NCBI GenBank assembly: GCA_013215295.1
Contig: JABSOZ010000002.1
Coordinates: 310,001-374,000, forward strand
Direction of reading: 5' to 3'
Length of the DNA stretch: 64,000 nucleotides
Origin: Colwellia sp.
GTDB taxonomy: Bacteria > Pseudomonadota > Gammaproteobacteria > Enterobacterales > Alteromonadaceae
The notes beneath the pieces are model-generated. The model ran no database searches. It was not told the origin of the DNA and saw only the letters and a program-made list of their open reading frames with translations. The translations under genes and the position numbers were made by a program. Below are positions 45,142 to 53,499 of the stretch, in pieces (within the stretch, counting starts at the first letter, position 1; each line of letters begins with the position of its first letter).

Positions 45142-45741
45142 GTGAATTCTATTCAACATTTATTCGACAATAATCAGCAATGGGCTGACAAAATAAAAAA
45201 AGAAGACCCACACTTCTTTAAACGTTTGTCAGAACAACAAAAACCGGAATACTTATGGATAGGATGTTCTGATTCAAGAGTACCCGCCAACGAATTATTA
45301 GGCATGTCTCCTGGCGAAGTTTTTGTCCATCGTAATATTGCTAATCAAGTTATCCACACTGATTTAAACTGCCTTTCTGTAATCCAGTTTGCTGTAGAGA
45401 TACTTAAAGTGAAACACATAATAGTGTGTGGTCACTATGGCTGTGGCGGTATTATTGCATCAATTGACAATAAACGTCATGGACTAATAGATAATTGGCT
45501 AGGACACATAAAAGATGTGTATCGTTTTCACAAAGACAAACTTGATGCTGTTGAAGACCATCAAACCAAGGTCAATTTACTTTGTGACCTTAATGTCGTT
45601 GAGCAAGTAACCAACGTTTGCCACACCACAACATTAGTTAATGCTTGGAAAGCAAACCAAGACGTCACTGTGCACGGTTTTGTGTATAACTTACACGACG
45701 GTATATTGAAAAATTTAAATGTTTCTTGCAGCGGAAAATAA
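45142..45741 (+). CDS. can: Beta-class carbonic anhydrase
   Basis: 199 aa zinc enzyme interconverting CO2 and bicarbonate. Zinc ligands are in CSDSRVPANE (Cys and Asp) and CGHYGCGGI (His and Cys), and the SVIQFAVEILKVKHIIVCGH and GLIDNWLGHIKDVY segments match Can/CynT. The start is GTG, supported by AAGG 6 bases upstream. The cobA gene begins 3 bases after its stop, so the two are probably co-transcribed. Confidence 0.95.
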   Translation: MNSIQHLFDNNQQWADKIKKEDPHFFKRLSEQQKPEYLWIGCSDSRVPANELLGMSPGEVFVHRNIANQVIHTDLNCLSVIQFAVEILKVKHIIVCGHYGCGGIIASIDNKRHGLIDNWLGHIKDVYRFHKDKLDAVEDHQTKVNLLCDLNVVEQVTNVCHTTTLVNAWKANQDVTVHGFVYNLHDGILKNLNVSCSGK

Positions 45742-45744
45742 CTC

Positions 45745-46551
45745 ATGACATTAGCAATACCTGACTCACCTCTATCTAAACAACCATTTTCGTCTGGAGA
45801 AGTCGCATTGGTTGGCGCTGGTCCCGGGGATCCTGAATTACTGACCTTACAAGCTTTTCGTTTTATCAAACAAGCGGAAGTTGTCATTTATGACCGATTA
45901 GTCAGTGCAGAAATTTTAGCTTTGTTACCCGATAATTGCGAACGAGTCTACGTGGGTAAAAAACAAGCTGTGCATCGTGTTCCTCAAGATAAAATTAATC
46001 AGTTATTAGTTGAATACGCGAAACAAAACAAAAAAGTTTTACGGTTAAAAGGCGGCGACCCATTTGTTTTCGGTCGAGGTAGCGAAGAAGCACAATTTGT
46101 ACTCAAACATGACATTTCATGCCATATTGTACCAGGAATGACTGCTGCGTCTGCTTGTACAAGTTATGTAGGTATTCCATTAACCCATCGACAAGTGGCA
46201 CAAAGCTGTACCTTTATCACGGGGAATGTGCAAAACAATGGTGAATTAAACTTACCTTGGCATACCCTTAACGACAACAAACAAACCGTTGTTTTCTACA
46301 TGGGCATTAAAAGCTTGCCTATTATTAGTGAGCAACTTATTAAAGCAGGTCGGAAAGCTTCAACGCCAGCCGCATTAATTTTTAAAGGATCCAATCCGGA
46401 ACAACAAGTTTATCGGGGTACTTTGGAAGGATTGAATCATTTGGTTGAATTACATAATATTAAACCTCCAACGCTTGTGGTTATCGGTGATGTTATTAAT
46501 ACCTTTGATGAAAAACACTTAACCAACTTGGGGTACTTGTCGCATAAATAA
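45745..46551 (+). CDS. cobA: Uroporphyrinogen-III C-methyltransferase
   Basis: 268 aa SAM-dependent methyltransferase that converts uroporphyrinogen III to precorrin-2, first step toward siroheme or B12. The N-terminal VALVGAGPGDPELLTLQA, VIYDRLVS, VLRLKGGDPFVFGRGSEE and VPGMTAASACTSYVGIPLTH are the SUMT blocks. No CysG oxidase/chelatase domain is attached. It follows the carbonic anhydrase gene by 3 bases and ends at a strong terminator. Siroheme supply for nitrite or sulfite reductase is the likeliest role; those genes are not in view. Confidence 0.94.
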   Translation: MTLAIPDSPLSKQPFSSGEVALVGAGPGDPELLTLQAFRFIKQAEVVIYDRLVSAEILALLPDNCERVYVGKKQAVHRVPQDKINQLLVEYAKQNKKVLRLKGGDPFVFGRGSEEAQFVLKHDISCHIVPGMTAASACTSYVGIPLTHRQVAQSCTFITGNVQNNGELNLPWHTLNDNKQTVVFYMGIKSLPIISEQLIKAGRKASTPAALIFKGSNPEQQVYRGTLEGLNHLVELHNIKPPTLVVIGDVINTFDEKHLTNLGYLSHK

Positions 46552-46601
46552 TACTTTTATCGATAATGAGAATGTAAACAGAGAAAGTAAGCCAGTATAA
46601 A

Positions 46602-46637
46602 ACGACCAAATATTAATAAATATTTGGTCGTCTTTCA
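46602..46637 (+). terminator. Terminator after cobA
   Basis: ACGACCAAATATT-aata-AATATTTGGTCGT, a perfect 13-pair stem followed by a short T-containing tail CTTTC. Confidence 0.8.
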
Positions 46638-46700
46638 TTTATAATGCAATAAAATAATAAAGCTTCGATAAACATCATAATAAAAACAGGAGTACATACC

Positions 46701-47246
46701 ATGCACGGAAACGCGAACTTCTCAAATACGGCTATGCCAAGTCAAGATTTACCGCATTTAGCACAGCTGAATTTTGAAAAATTATCTCCCCGTTATGCTC
46801 AAAGTAATCGATATATCGACTTGTTTTCAACGGCAATTATAATGTCAATTTTATTCATTGTTCAACTACAAAGCTTTATGCCCATACCTACTGAGGCAAG
46901 CGACGTATTAATGTTTATTATTTGGGCGACAGCGTTTATCGGCCTTATCAGTACCGTTTATACCGTTATTGCAGATAAAAGAAAATTTTACGCACTTCGA
47001 GAACAAGACCTTAACTATAAGAGTGGAGTGATTTTTTGTAAGACGGTTAGCCAGCCGATGTTACGTATTCAGCATGTAGAGTTAAAACGTGGCCCTATTG
47101 ACCGTAAAATTGGCCTAGCTAAACTGCAAGTTTTCAGTGCTGGAGGCTCAATGCACACCTTTGAAATACCAGGTTTGCCACTAGAAACAGCAGAGAGTAT
47201 TCGCCAATTCATTCTTGATCATAAAGATGTTAATCATCATGGATAA
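46701..47246 (+). CDS. PH domain-containing membrane protein (YdbS-like)
   Basis: 181 aa. Two membrane segments (about 48-64 and 75-93) precede a bacterial PH (bPH2, DUF304) domain: KRKFYALREQDLNYKSGVIF, QPMLRIQHVELKRGPIDRKI and GLAKLQVFSAGG. The YdbS/YdbT pair is widespread; function unknown, sometimes linked to membrane physiology. CAGGAG lies 8 bases upstream of the ATG. Overlaps the next PH-domain gene by 8 bases. Confidence 0.87.
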   Translation: MHGNANFSNTAMPSQDLPHLAQLNFEKLSPRYAQSNRYIDLFSTAIIMSILFIVQLQSFMPIPTEASDVLMFIIWATAFIGLISTVYTVIADKRKFYALREQDLNYKSGVIFCKTVSQPMLRIQHVELKRGPIDRKIGLAKLQVFSAGGSMHTFEIPGLPLETAESIRQFILDHKDVNHHG

Positions 47247-48837
47247 TTCATCAGAAAATTTTAATCATGATTTAGCAGATACACTTAAACCATGTGAAAC
47301 GTTACAAAGCACCCAAGATTGGCAGCGTATTTCACCCATAGCCATTATTTACTTTTTGGCAAAATTTATTGTTGGCTTTTTAAGTAATATCGTGGTGTTT
47401 TTACCTGCTTTATATTTGAGTTACGACAATTTCATTGCACATCCTCATTTATGGTTACCCATAGGTTTAGGTATAATAACCCTTATTGGACTATCTACCT
47501 TTTTGAGTTTTTACTTTTTTCAATATCGATTATATCAAGATCATATTGAAATACGCTCAGGAGTAATTTCGAAAACATACGTAAATTTACCTTTCGCTAA
47601 AATTCAAAACGTAAAACTTGAACAACCAATATATTATCGCCCTTTTGGATTTACTTGCTTACAGCTAGATACTGCAGGCTCAGCTAAGCAAGAAGCTAAA
47701 GTAGTTGCATTAAAAGTTGAATTTGCAGAGCAATTAAAAAAAGAAATATTAGCTCAGCACAAAATTGCAACCTCCGCTGCACTCGATGACAAAACCGACG
47801 ATACAAATACTTCAACTTCAGATGAGCAAAACAGTGAAGTTATTTTAAACACGCGCAGTATTTCTGATCTTATTATTCATGGATTAACCAATAATCGAAT
47901 TTGGATCTTTTTGGGTGGTTTAGCCCCTTTCTTCGATGATTTTGGACGATATATTGTAGAATTTTTTAATGGTTTAGGTATCGACCTAGAAAAATTTCTT
48001 ACTTTTGCTGATAAACCCATGTGGCAAATCGGCTTATATGCAGTAACGTTAACCTTTATTATTTTATTGCCCTTTACGCTTTTCTCTGTCGTTGGTTCTA
48101 TTATTACGTTTTACAATTACACTTTGAGTAAAGTTGGCGATCGTTATATCCGACGCAGTGGTTTATTAACCAAATACGAAGTGATCATGCGCTTGTCACG
48201 CTTACAAATGGTAGTGCGTCAGCAAGATTGGTTGGATGTGATACTTAAGCGAATTAATCTTAAATTTGAACAAAGCAATAACGCGCTAAACCAATATCAA
48301 ACGGGTGCTGAAAATAGTCGTATAATTGTTCCTTCAATTAATCCTAGCGAATGTTTAGCGTTAATTGACGATGTTTACCCTGAGAACAAAATGATGAGCG
48401 TTAATTATCAACGTATCAGCAAACGATTTTTACTGCGTAATTTAGGCTATATTCTGACACCGATATTTGTGTTGCTTGCAATTTCAGTCGTTATTGGTGA
48501 TAAAGCAAACTTGTTAATGGCAATAATTCCTGGTTATTTATTGTTTAGCTTATTAATTTACATGCGTTGGCTACGTTGGGGATATGCTAAAGATGATAAT
48601 TTTATTTATATTCGTAAAGGCTATTTCGGGGTCGATTATTATTGTTTCCCCATTTACAAAACCCAACAAGTCCAATTTAAACAAAGTTGGTTTCAAAAGC
48701 GTCATCAGCTCAGTTCGGTGAGAATTGTACTTGCCGCTGGCCCTCAAGACATCCCTTTTATAAAACAAGCGCTTGCTTATCAGTTACTCGACACAACTAT
48801 TTACCAAGTTGAAAGTAGTCGCAAATCTTGGATGTAA
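47239..48837 (+). CDS. PH domain-containing membrane protein (YdbT-like)
   Basis: 532 aa from the ATG at 47239 (a TTG 24 bases upstream is the alternative). It has about six membrane segments in pairs, each pair followed by a bPH2 domain: YRLYQDHIEIRSGVISKTYV, then VGDRYIRRSGLLTKYEVIMR and FIYIRKGYFGVDYYCFPIYK, so three PH repeats. Partner of the upstream gene with an 8-base overlap. Role unknown; inner-membrane location is likely. Confidence 0.87.
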   Translation: MDNSSENFNHDLADTLKPCETLQSTQDWQRISPIAIIYFLAKFIVGFLSNIVVFLPALYLSYDNFIAHPHLWLPIGLGIITLIGLSTFLSFYFFQYRLYQDHIEIRSGVISKTYVNLPFAKIQNVKLEQPIYYRPFGFTCLQLDTAGSAKQEAKVVALKVEFAEQLKKEILAQHKIATSAALDDKTDDTNTSTSDEQNSEVILNTRSISDLIIHGLTNNRIWIFLGGLAPFFDDFGRYIVEFFNGLGIDLEKFLTFADKPMWQIGLYAVTLTFIILLPFTLFSVVGSIITFYNYTLSKVGDRYIRRSGLLTKYEVIMRLSRLQMVVRQQDWLDVILKRINLKFEQSNNALNQYQTGAENSRIIVPSINPSECLALIDDVYPENKMMSVNYQRISKRFLLRNLGYILTPIFVLLAISVVIGDKANLLMAIIPGYLLFSLLIYMRWLRWGYAKDDNFIYIRKGYFGVDYYCFPIYKTQQVQFKQSWFQKRHQLSSVRIVLAAGPQDIPFIKQALAYQLLDTTIYQVESSRKSWM

Positions 48838-48844
48838 TTGATAA

Positions 48845-49495
48845 ATGCCCCATGAAAAAATATTCATCATTGGCCTGCCTCGTTCTGGCACTACCAGTAT
48901 TTGTGCAGCCATGCTTGAGCTTGGCTATAACGTAGCACACACTGCCTATACGCAGAAAACGTTTGATAATGCACAAGTGATTGCCGACACGCCTATTTTC
49001 ACCGATTATAAACAGCTAGACAGTTTTTACCCTAACAGTAAGTTTATTTACTTGTCACGAAATTCAGATAAGTGGATACCATCGATTAAACAGTTACTAC
49101 AACGCATGTATGTCAATGTGACTCGTAATGACGGAGGTTTCAATACTATTATTAAGCGGTGTTATCAAAAGACATTTTCACCCTTTACGCTAGAAAATAT
49201 TGCAGATGATGATTTTTTAGCGCTATGTTATCTACAGCATAACAATGAAGTTCATCACTATTTTGCTAAAAGAAAACAAGATTTACTTACTATAGATATT
49301 AGCGAGCCCAACAGTTACGCAAAATTGTTGAGTTTTTTATCGGTACAAGACACAAATAAACACGGAAATTTTGCACGGATGAATCGTGGCGGAAAAGTTA
49401 CTGCGTGGAAAGATCTAAAACATGATAAAAAAATAGCGTCGACAAAAAATGGTCGAATGAGTTTGTTAGATTATTTATCAAACTCAGAAGTGTAG
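48845..49495 (+). CDS. Sulfotransferase family protein
   Basis: 216 aa. The PAPS 5'-phosphosulfate loop is GLPRSGTTSICAAM near residues 10-23, and FIYLSRNSDKWIPSIKQ contains the 3'-phosphate-binding Arg/Ser pair, so a PAPS-dependent transfer of sulfate is inferred. The acceptor is unknown. It begins 7 bases after the second PH-domain gene and probably belongs to the same transcript, an odd pairing without known rationale. Ends before a terminator. Confidence 0.82.
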   Translation: MPHEKIFIIGLPRSGTTSICAAMLELGYNVAHTAYTQKTFDNAQVIADTPIFTDYKQLDSFYPNSKFIYLSRNSDKWIPSIKQLLQRMYVNVTRNDGGFNTIIKRCYQKTFSPFTLENIADDDFLALCYLQHNNEVHHYFAKRKQDLLTIDISEPNSYAKLLSFLSVQDTNKHGNFARMNRGGKVTAWKDLKHDKKIASTKNGRMSLLDYLSNSEV

Positions 49496-49497
49496 CG

Positions 49498-49539
49498 CAA
49501 ACATGTTGATTTTTATGAGAATAAACTCAACATGTTTTT
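49498..49539 (+). terminator. Terminator after the sulfotransferase gene
   Basis: AAACATGTTGA pairs with TCAACATGTTT across a 17-base loop, followed by Ts. Confidence 0.75.
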
Positions 49540-49550
49540 CTGATTGAAAT

Positions 49551-49922
49551 CTACAACGTTTCAATCTCAGCAAGTGCTTGACTAAACTCAGCTAAATCTA
49601 ATTCCAAATATTCGTTCTCTTCATCCTGACTTGATTCTTCCTGCCAATTTATACCAACGATTACGCCATCTTCACTTAAATCTTCAAGCCAAAACTCTAA
49701 CCAATCACTTAAGGTAATTTTAATGGGTACGTATTGTTCCCATTCATCAGTACAATGCTTTTGGGCAAGTTCTTGATTTGACCACAATGGCATTACTTCA
49801 GTATTTTCAAAATTAATTGAATCAAGTACAACCCAGTCTTCACCCGATTTTTCTTGAAGAGCCCAAAACGATTGTGTATTTTTTACGTCAACTAAAAAGG
49901 TGTTTAAAATGGTAGAGTTCAT
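49551..49922 (-). CDS. DUF2750 domain-containing protein
   Basis: 123 aa, very acidic. FWALQEKSGEDWVVLDSINF, VMPLWSNQELAQKHCTDEW and ITLSDWLEFWLEDLSEDGV match DUF2750, a small cytoplasmic family of unknown function that often looks like an immunity-type SMI1/SUFU-like scaffold. No partner gene is adjacent. Single gene, convergent with the sulfotransferase gene. Confidence 0.82.
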   Translation of the reverse strand: MNSTILNTFLVDVKNTQSFWALQEKSGEDWVVLDSINFENTEVMPLWSNQELAQKHCTDEWEQYVPIKITLSDWLEFWLEDLSEDGVIVGINWQEESSQDEENEYLELDLAEFSQALAEIETL

Positions 49923-50058
49923 GATTATTTTTTATCAATTAAAGAATGTGCAATACGTAATTATCGCATATCCAGTGAGTATCTAAAATAACAATCATTG
50001 TAAGTTTACAAAAAATAAGCAAGTATGAAACATAATTATAATAATAAAATTAAACTCA

Positions 50059-51300
50059 ATGAATGAACCTGCAGTATTCAAAACATTAACTATTGATGAA
50101 TTAAAAACAGGCATGTTTGTAACAACGCTCATTATTAAAAATAGTAATAGCAAAGTTAAAAATCAAGGAAGAGTAAACTCTCAACGTACAATTGATTCAC
50201 TCAAGAAACAAGGCGTGACCCAAGTCATTATTAAGTGTGACGTTGATGAACCTGAGGAATCTAATCATACAATTAAAACGGACAATGTCGATCAAGAAAC
50301 GTCTCCAAAAAAATCAATTGATGAAACAACAAAAAATTCCAGAAATAACACTTCTACTGAACCGTGCTCTGTCAGTGAAGAATTTGCTCGTTCATGTGAA
50401 ATTTATGATAATGCAACTAAAGATATACAAGATTTACTTAAAAGAGCACAAACTGAGCAAAAGTTATCACCTGAAGCGGTTAGTGCACTCGCAAGTGAGA
50501 TCACCAACTCTGTAATACGTAATGAATACGCAATTACCATTTTAACCCGTATTCGTCATCATTCGACTTATCAGTGGGAGCACGCGACCAACTGTGCAAT
50601 ATTAGTGTGTGGTTTTGCCCTATTCTTAGGTTTTAATAAAGACACCGCCCAAAAAATGACTTTAGGCGCATTGTTACACGACGTTGGTGTGGCAAAAGTA
50701 TCAAAAACGATTTTAGAAAAACCCGGCAAGTTAACCAGTAATGAGATGAATGTGATAAAAAAACATCTCGCTTGGGGGCATCAACTTTGTAAACGTGACG
50801 GATTCGACGATCCAATCATCTTAGATATGTTGATTAATCACCATGAGCGACTAGATGGTTCCGGTTATCCGAGAGGTTTAACTAAAGATAAAATTTCTAA
50901 ACTTTCTCGTATTACCGCAATTATTGATGTTTATGACGCAATGACTGGCGATAAAATACATAAAAAAGGGGTCCAGCCGATTATTGCCCTTAGACATTTA
51001 TTAGGTAAAAGTGAAAAGTTTGATCAGGAACTCGTACAAAAATTTATTAAATATGTTGGCGTTCATCCTGTGGGATCTTTAATAGAATTGTCTAACGAGA
51101 AATTAGCGGTTGTGGTTGAAGGTAACCGTGCAGAGCCCCTCAAACCTAAAGTTCAAATATTCTACAGTCTAAAACTACAACAATATATAAATCCAAAATA
51201 TTGCGACTTAGTCAGTGAACCTGCCAGTATTGTTGCATCAATTAGAGCAGAAGATCACAATATAAATAGCAGCAAGGTGATTAGAGATATAATCTCTTAA
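50059..51300 (+). CDS. HD-GYP domain protein, probable c-di-GMP phosphodiesterase
   Basis: 413 aa. N-terminal DUF3391 region (about 1-130; TIDELKTGMFVTTLIIK), then an HD-GYP domain with HSTYQWEHATNCAILV, LGALLHDVGVAKVS (HD pair) and HHERLDGSGYPRGL (GYP), followed by LSRITAIIDVYDAMT. All metal-binding residues look intact, so hydrolysis of c-di-GMP is likely. No receiver domain. The upstream ribosome binding site is weak. A minus-strand small RNA candidate faces its 3' end. Confidence 0.92.
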   Translation: MNEPAVFKTLTIDELKTGMFVTTLIIKNSNSKVKNQGRVNSQRTIDSLKKQGVTQVIIKCDVDEPEESNHTIKTDNVDQETSPKKSIDETTKNSRNNTSTEPCSVSEEFARSCEIYDNATKDIQDLLKRAQTEQKLSPEAVSALASEITNSVIRNEYAITILTRIRHHSTYQWEHATNCAILVCGFALFLGFNKDTAQKMTLGALLHDVGVAKVSKTILEKPGKLTSNEMNVIKKHLAWGHQLCKRDGFDDPIILDMLINHHERLDGSGYPRGLTKDKISKLSRITAIIDVYDAMTGDKIHKKGVQPIIALRHLLGKSEKFDQELVQKFIKYVGVHPVGSLIELSNEKLAVVVEGNRAEPLKPKVQIFYSLKLQQYINPKYCDLVSEPASIVASIRAEDHNINSSKVIRDIIS

Positions 51301-51344
51301 CTAACCAATAAACTGTCTCGATAAATGAATATGTTTTTTAAGGC

Positions 51345-51430
51345 AAAAAAAAGCCGCGTTAATTACGCGGCAAAAAACATTTGCAAGGAAATGACAAAAG
51401 TTGGGGTTTAAGAGCAACGCCCTCAAAACT
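51345..51430 (-). ncRNA. Candidate small RNA with its own promoter and terminator
   Basis: Minus-strand transcript of about 86 bases predicted from TTTACA-16 bases-TATAAT upstream and a terminator downstream (GCCGCGT-taatt-ACGCGGC plus eight Us, 51345-51371). The first half, AGTTTTGAGGGCGTTGCTCT then TAAACCCCAA, can fold through GGG/CCC or GAG/CTC pairs; the middle is U-rich and single-stranded (CTTTTGTCATTTCCTTGC), resembling an Hfq-binding region. No start codon with a reading frame of note. I do not recognise the family. Confidence 0.62.
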
Positions 51431-51436
51431 AGAGTA

Positions 51437-51464
51437 ATTATACTATTTATTTTCATCTTGTAAA
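51437..51464 (-). promoter_or_regulatory. Promoter of the small RNA candidate
   Basis: On the minus strand a -35 of TTTACA (51459-51464) and a consensus -10 of TATAAT (51437-51442) are separated by 16 bases; transcription would start at about 51430. Confidence 0.6.
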
Positions 51465-51908
51465 GAATTCATGTAATTAAATTACATAAAACGCTTAAAT
51501 CCATATCAAAATTTAAGAAATTTGAAATTAAAGCAAAAATAACTGATGTTAGCCCCCAAAACTGTAATAAATAGTAATAAATTCTAGTTTCGCTATTTAG
51601 AACGTCTTTAATAAGAAATAAAACGCCTTCTATATTCAGACAAAATTTACAACGTGAGAAATCAATATATTCATACGATCTTTGAACTAGGCATATAAAC
51701 TCAGGAAAAATACTCTTTAAAATAAACGTCACTGATTTTGACTAAGTACATTAATGTCAATAAGTAGAATTAGCGGAGTATCAGGTATTTATTATTTAAA
51801 TTCAATTAATTGCCATTATACTAATAGATTAAAAAATTGTATAAGCGCTATCTAACAAGTTATATTTTCGTTTACAATATATTTACGATTGTTCAGATTA
51901 AATAACTC
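51465..51908. other. AT-rich region upstream of the sulfatase gene
   Basis: About 440 bases, strongly AT-rich. A minus-strand frame at 51469-51732 codes for 87 residues without recognisable motifs or ribosome binding site and is not accepted as a gene. No repeat or terminator is seen. It may carry the sulfatase promoter. Confidence 0.4.
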
Positions 51909-53414
51909 ATGCCTCTAAAAAACTACTTTATATTTCTCCTTCTATTATTGCTAATCGGCTGCCAGGAAAGTGATCAGAAGATAGTCTTACCAACTGTTGA
52001 ACCACCTATTGTTATTCCGTCTATTCCCGAACCAGAGAAAAGACCAAATATTATTGTTATATTCACCGATGATCAGGGGTTCTCAGATTTAGGTGTCCAA
52101 AACATACTACCCGATGTTAAAACTCCACATATAGACCAATTAGCTGCAAATGGCGTAAGAATGACTAATGGTTATGTTACTGCCCCCCAATGTACACCTT
52201 CACGTGCGGGTATGATTAGTGGGCAATATCAGCAAAAGTTTGGAGTTGATGATAATAGATATACACCCATGCCACTTGATGTTGTTACTTTAGGAGAACA
52301 TTTTCAGGCATTGAATTACAAAACAGGTATGACCGGTAAATGGCATTTAAATGTGAATCGACTATCTAAGGAGTGGTTAGCTGAGAATTATCCTAATATG
52401 GAGCCAACTGATTTTAATGTTGGACAAATCCCTCTTAAGGTTAAAAAGCAATATTTTCCTAATAATCGAGGTTATGAAGATACTTACTTTGGTACCATCA
52501 ATCGATTTTGGGCAACGTTTGATAAACAAGGTAATACAGTAACAGAAAAATACATACAAGATAGCTCCTACAGAATAGATGCAGTATCTGATGCATCTGT
52601 CGCATTCATAGATAGAAATCATGAATCACCTTTTTATTTGCATGTTGCTCATTTTGGGCCTCATGTCCCTATGGGTGCACTAGAAACCTATTTAGACAGA
52701 TTTCCGGATGATTCCATAGTAAGACGACAGTATGCTTTAGCAATGATATCAGCTATAGATGACGGTGTTGGAAAGATCGTTGCAGCGCTGAATAAGTATC
52801 AGTTGCTTGAAAATACGATGATTATATTCATTAGTGATAACGGTGCTCCTCTTGGACTTGATATGACAGACTCTCCAATAAGCAATAAACAAGAGGCGTG
52901 GAACGGCTCTATGAATATCCCTCTCGTTGGTGAAAAAGGCATGCTTACTGATGGTGGTATTAAAGTTCCTTATATTATTCAGTGGCCAAATAAAATTCAA
53001 AGAGGCATTGTTCTTGAGCAAGCAGTTATCAGCTTAGATGCTAGTTATACCGCATTAAAAGCAGCGGGAGCAACACAAGCAGTACTCGATCAAATAGATG
53101 GAATTGATTTAATACCAGCACTAACTGAGTCGCCATTGTATTTAGAAGAAAGGCCGCTGTTTTGGCGTTTTTGGAATCAAACTGCCGTACGTGTTGGGAA
53201 TTGGAAATATTTGAAAGTAGGTAATACAAGTGAATACCTTTTTGATATGTCATCTCCAGAACATAGTACTTACAATTTATTCTCTCAGGAACCCGAAATA
53301 GCCAATAAGCTAAAAGAACATTTAAGTGTATGGGAGCAGAGCCTCCATAGAAAAAATGAAAATTTAGAACCTAATAATCAAGAGCGAGTATGGTACGAGC
53401 ATTATCTACATTAA
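51909..53414 (+). CDS. Sulfatase lipoprotein (family S1, arylsulfatase-like)
   Basis: 501 aa. Signal peptide with lipobox LLLLIGC (Cys about 18). NIIVIFTDDQGFSDLGVQN binds calcium, and the formylglycine-type active-site Cys is in APQCTPSRAGMISGQYQ (C-x-P-S-R), so the enzyme needs a sulfatase-maturating enzyme that is not in the window. GMTGKWHLN, HVAHFGPHVPMGA and IFISDNGAP complete the sulfatase pattern. Likely acts on sulfated algal polysaccharide or other sulfate esters at the cell surface; the substrate is unknown. Single gene in an AT-rich stretch, possibly accessory. Confidence 0.9.
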   Translation: MPLKNYFIFLLLLLLIGCQESDQKIVLPTVEPPIVIPSIPEPEKRPNIIVIFTDDQGFSDLGVQNILPDVKTPHIDQLAANGVRMTNGYVTAPQCTPSRAGMISGQYQQKFGVDDNRYTPMPLDVVTLGEHFQALNYKTGMTGKWHLNVNRLSKEWLAENYPNMEPTDFNVGQIPLKVKKQYFPNNRGYEDTYFGTINRFWATFDKQGNTVTEKYIQDSSYRIDAVSDASVAFIDRNHESPFYLHVAHFGPHVPMGALETYLDRFPDDSIVRRQYALAMISAIDDGVGKIVAALNKYQLLENTMIIFISDNGAPLGLDMTDSPISNKQEAWNGSMNIPLVGEKGMLTDGGIKVPYIIQWPNKIQRGIVLEQAVISLDASYTALKAAGATQAVLDQIDGIDLIPALTESPLYLEERPLFWRFWNQTAVRVGNWKYLKVGNTSEYLFDMSSPEHSTYNLFSQEPEIANKLKEHLSVWEQSLHRKNENLEPNNQERVWYEHYLH

Positions 53415-53442
53415 TTCAGTTATGACTTAAAATCCGGTAATA

Positions 53443-53471
53443 AAAAGCCGAGCATAATTGCTCGGCTTTGA
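53443..53471. terminator. Bidirectional terminator, sulfatase / secF
   Basis: AAAAAGCCGAGCA-taat-TGCTCGGCTTT. The T-run is longer on the minus strand, so it mainly serves the secF transcript. Confidence 0.85.
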
Positions 53472-53499
53472 GATAAAACATCAAATTTTGTCTCAAGAA

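Noticed and set aside
51469-51732. 87-codon minus-strand frame upstream of the sulfatase gene
   Set aside because: AT-rich, no family pattern and no ribosome binding site; the minus-strand terminator nearby is better explained by the small RNA candidate with its own promoter.
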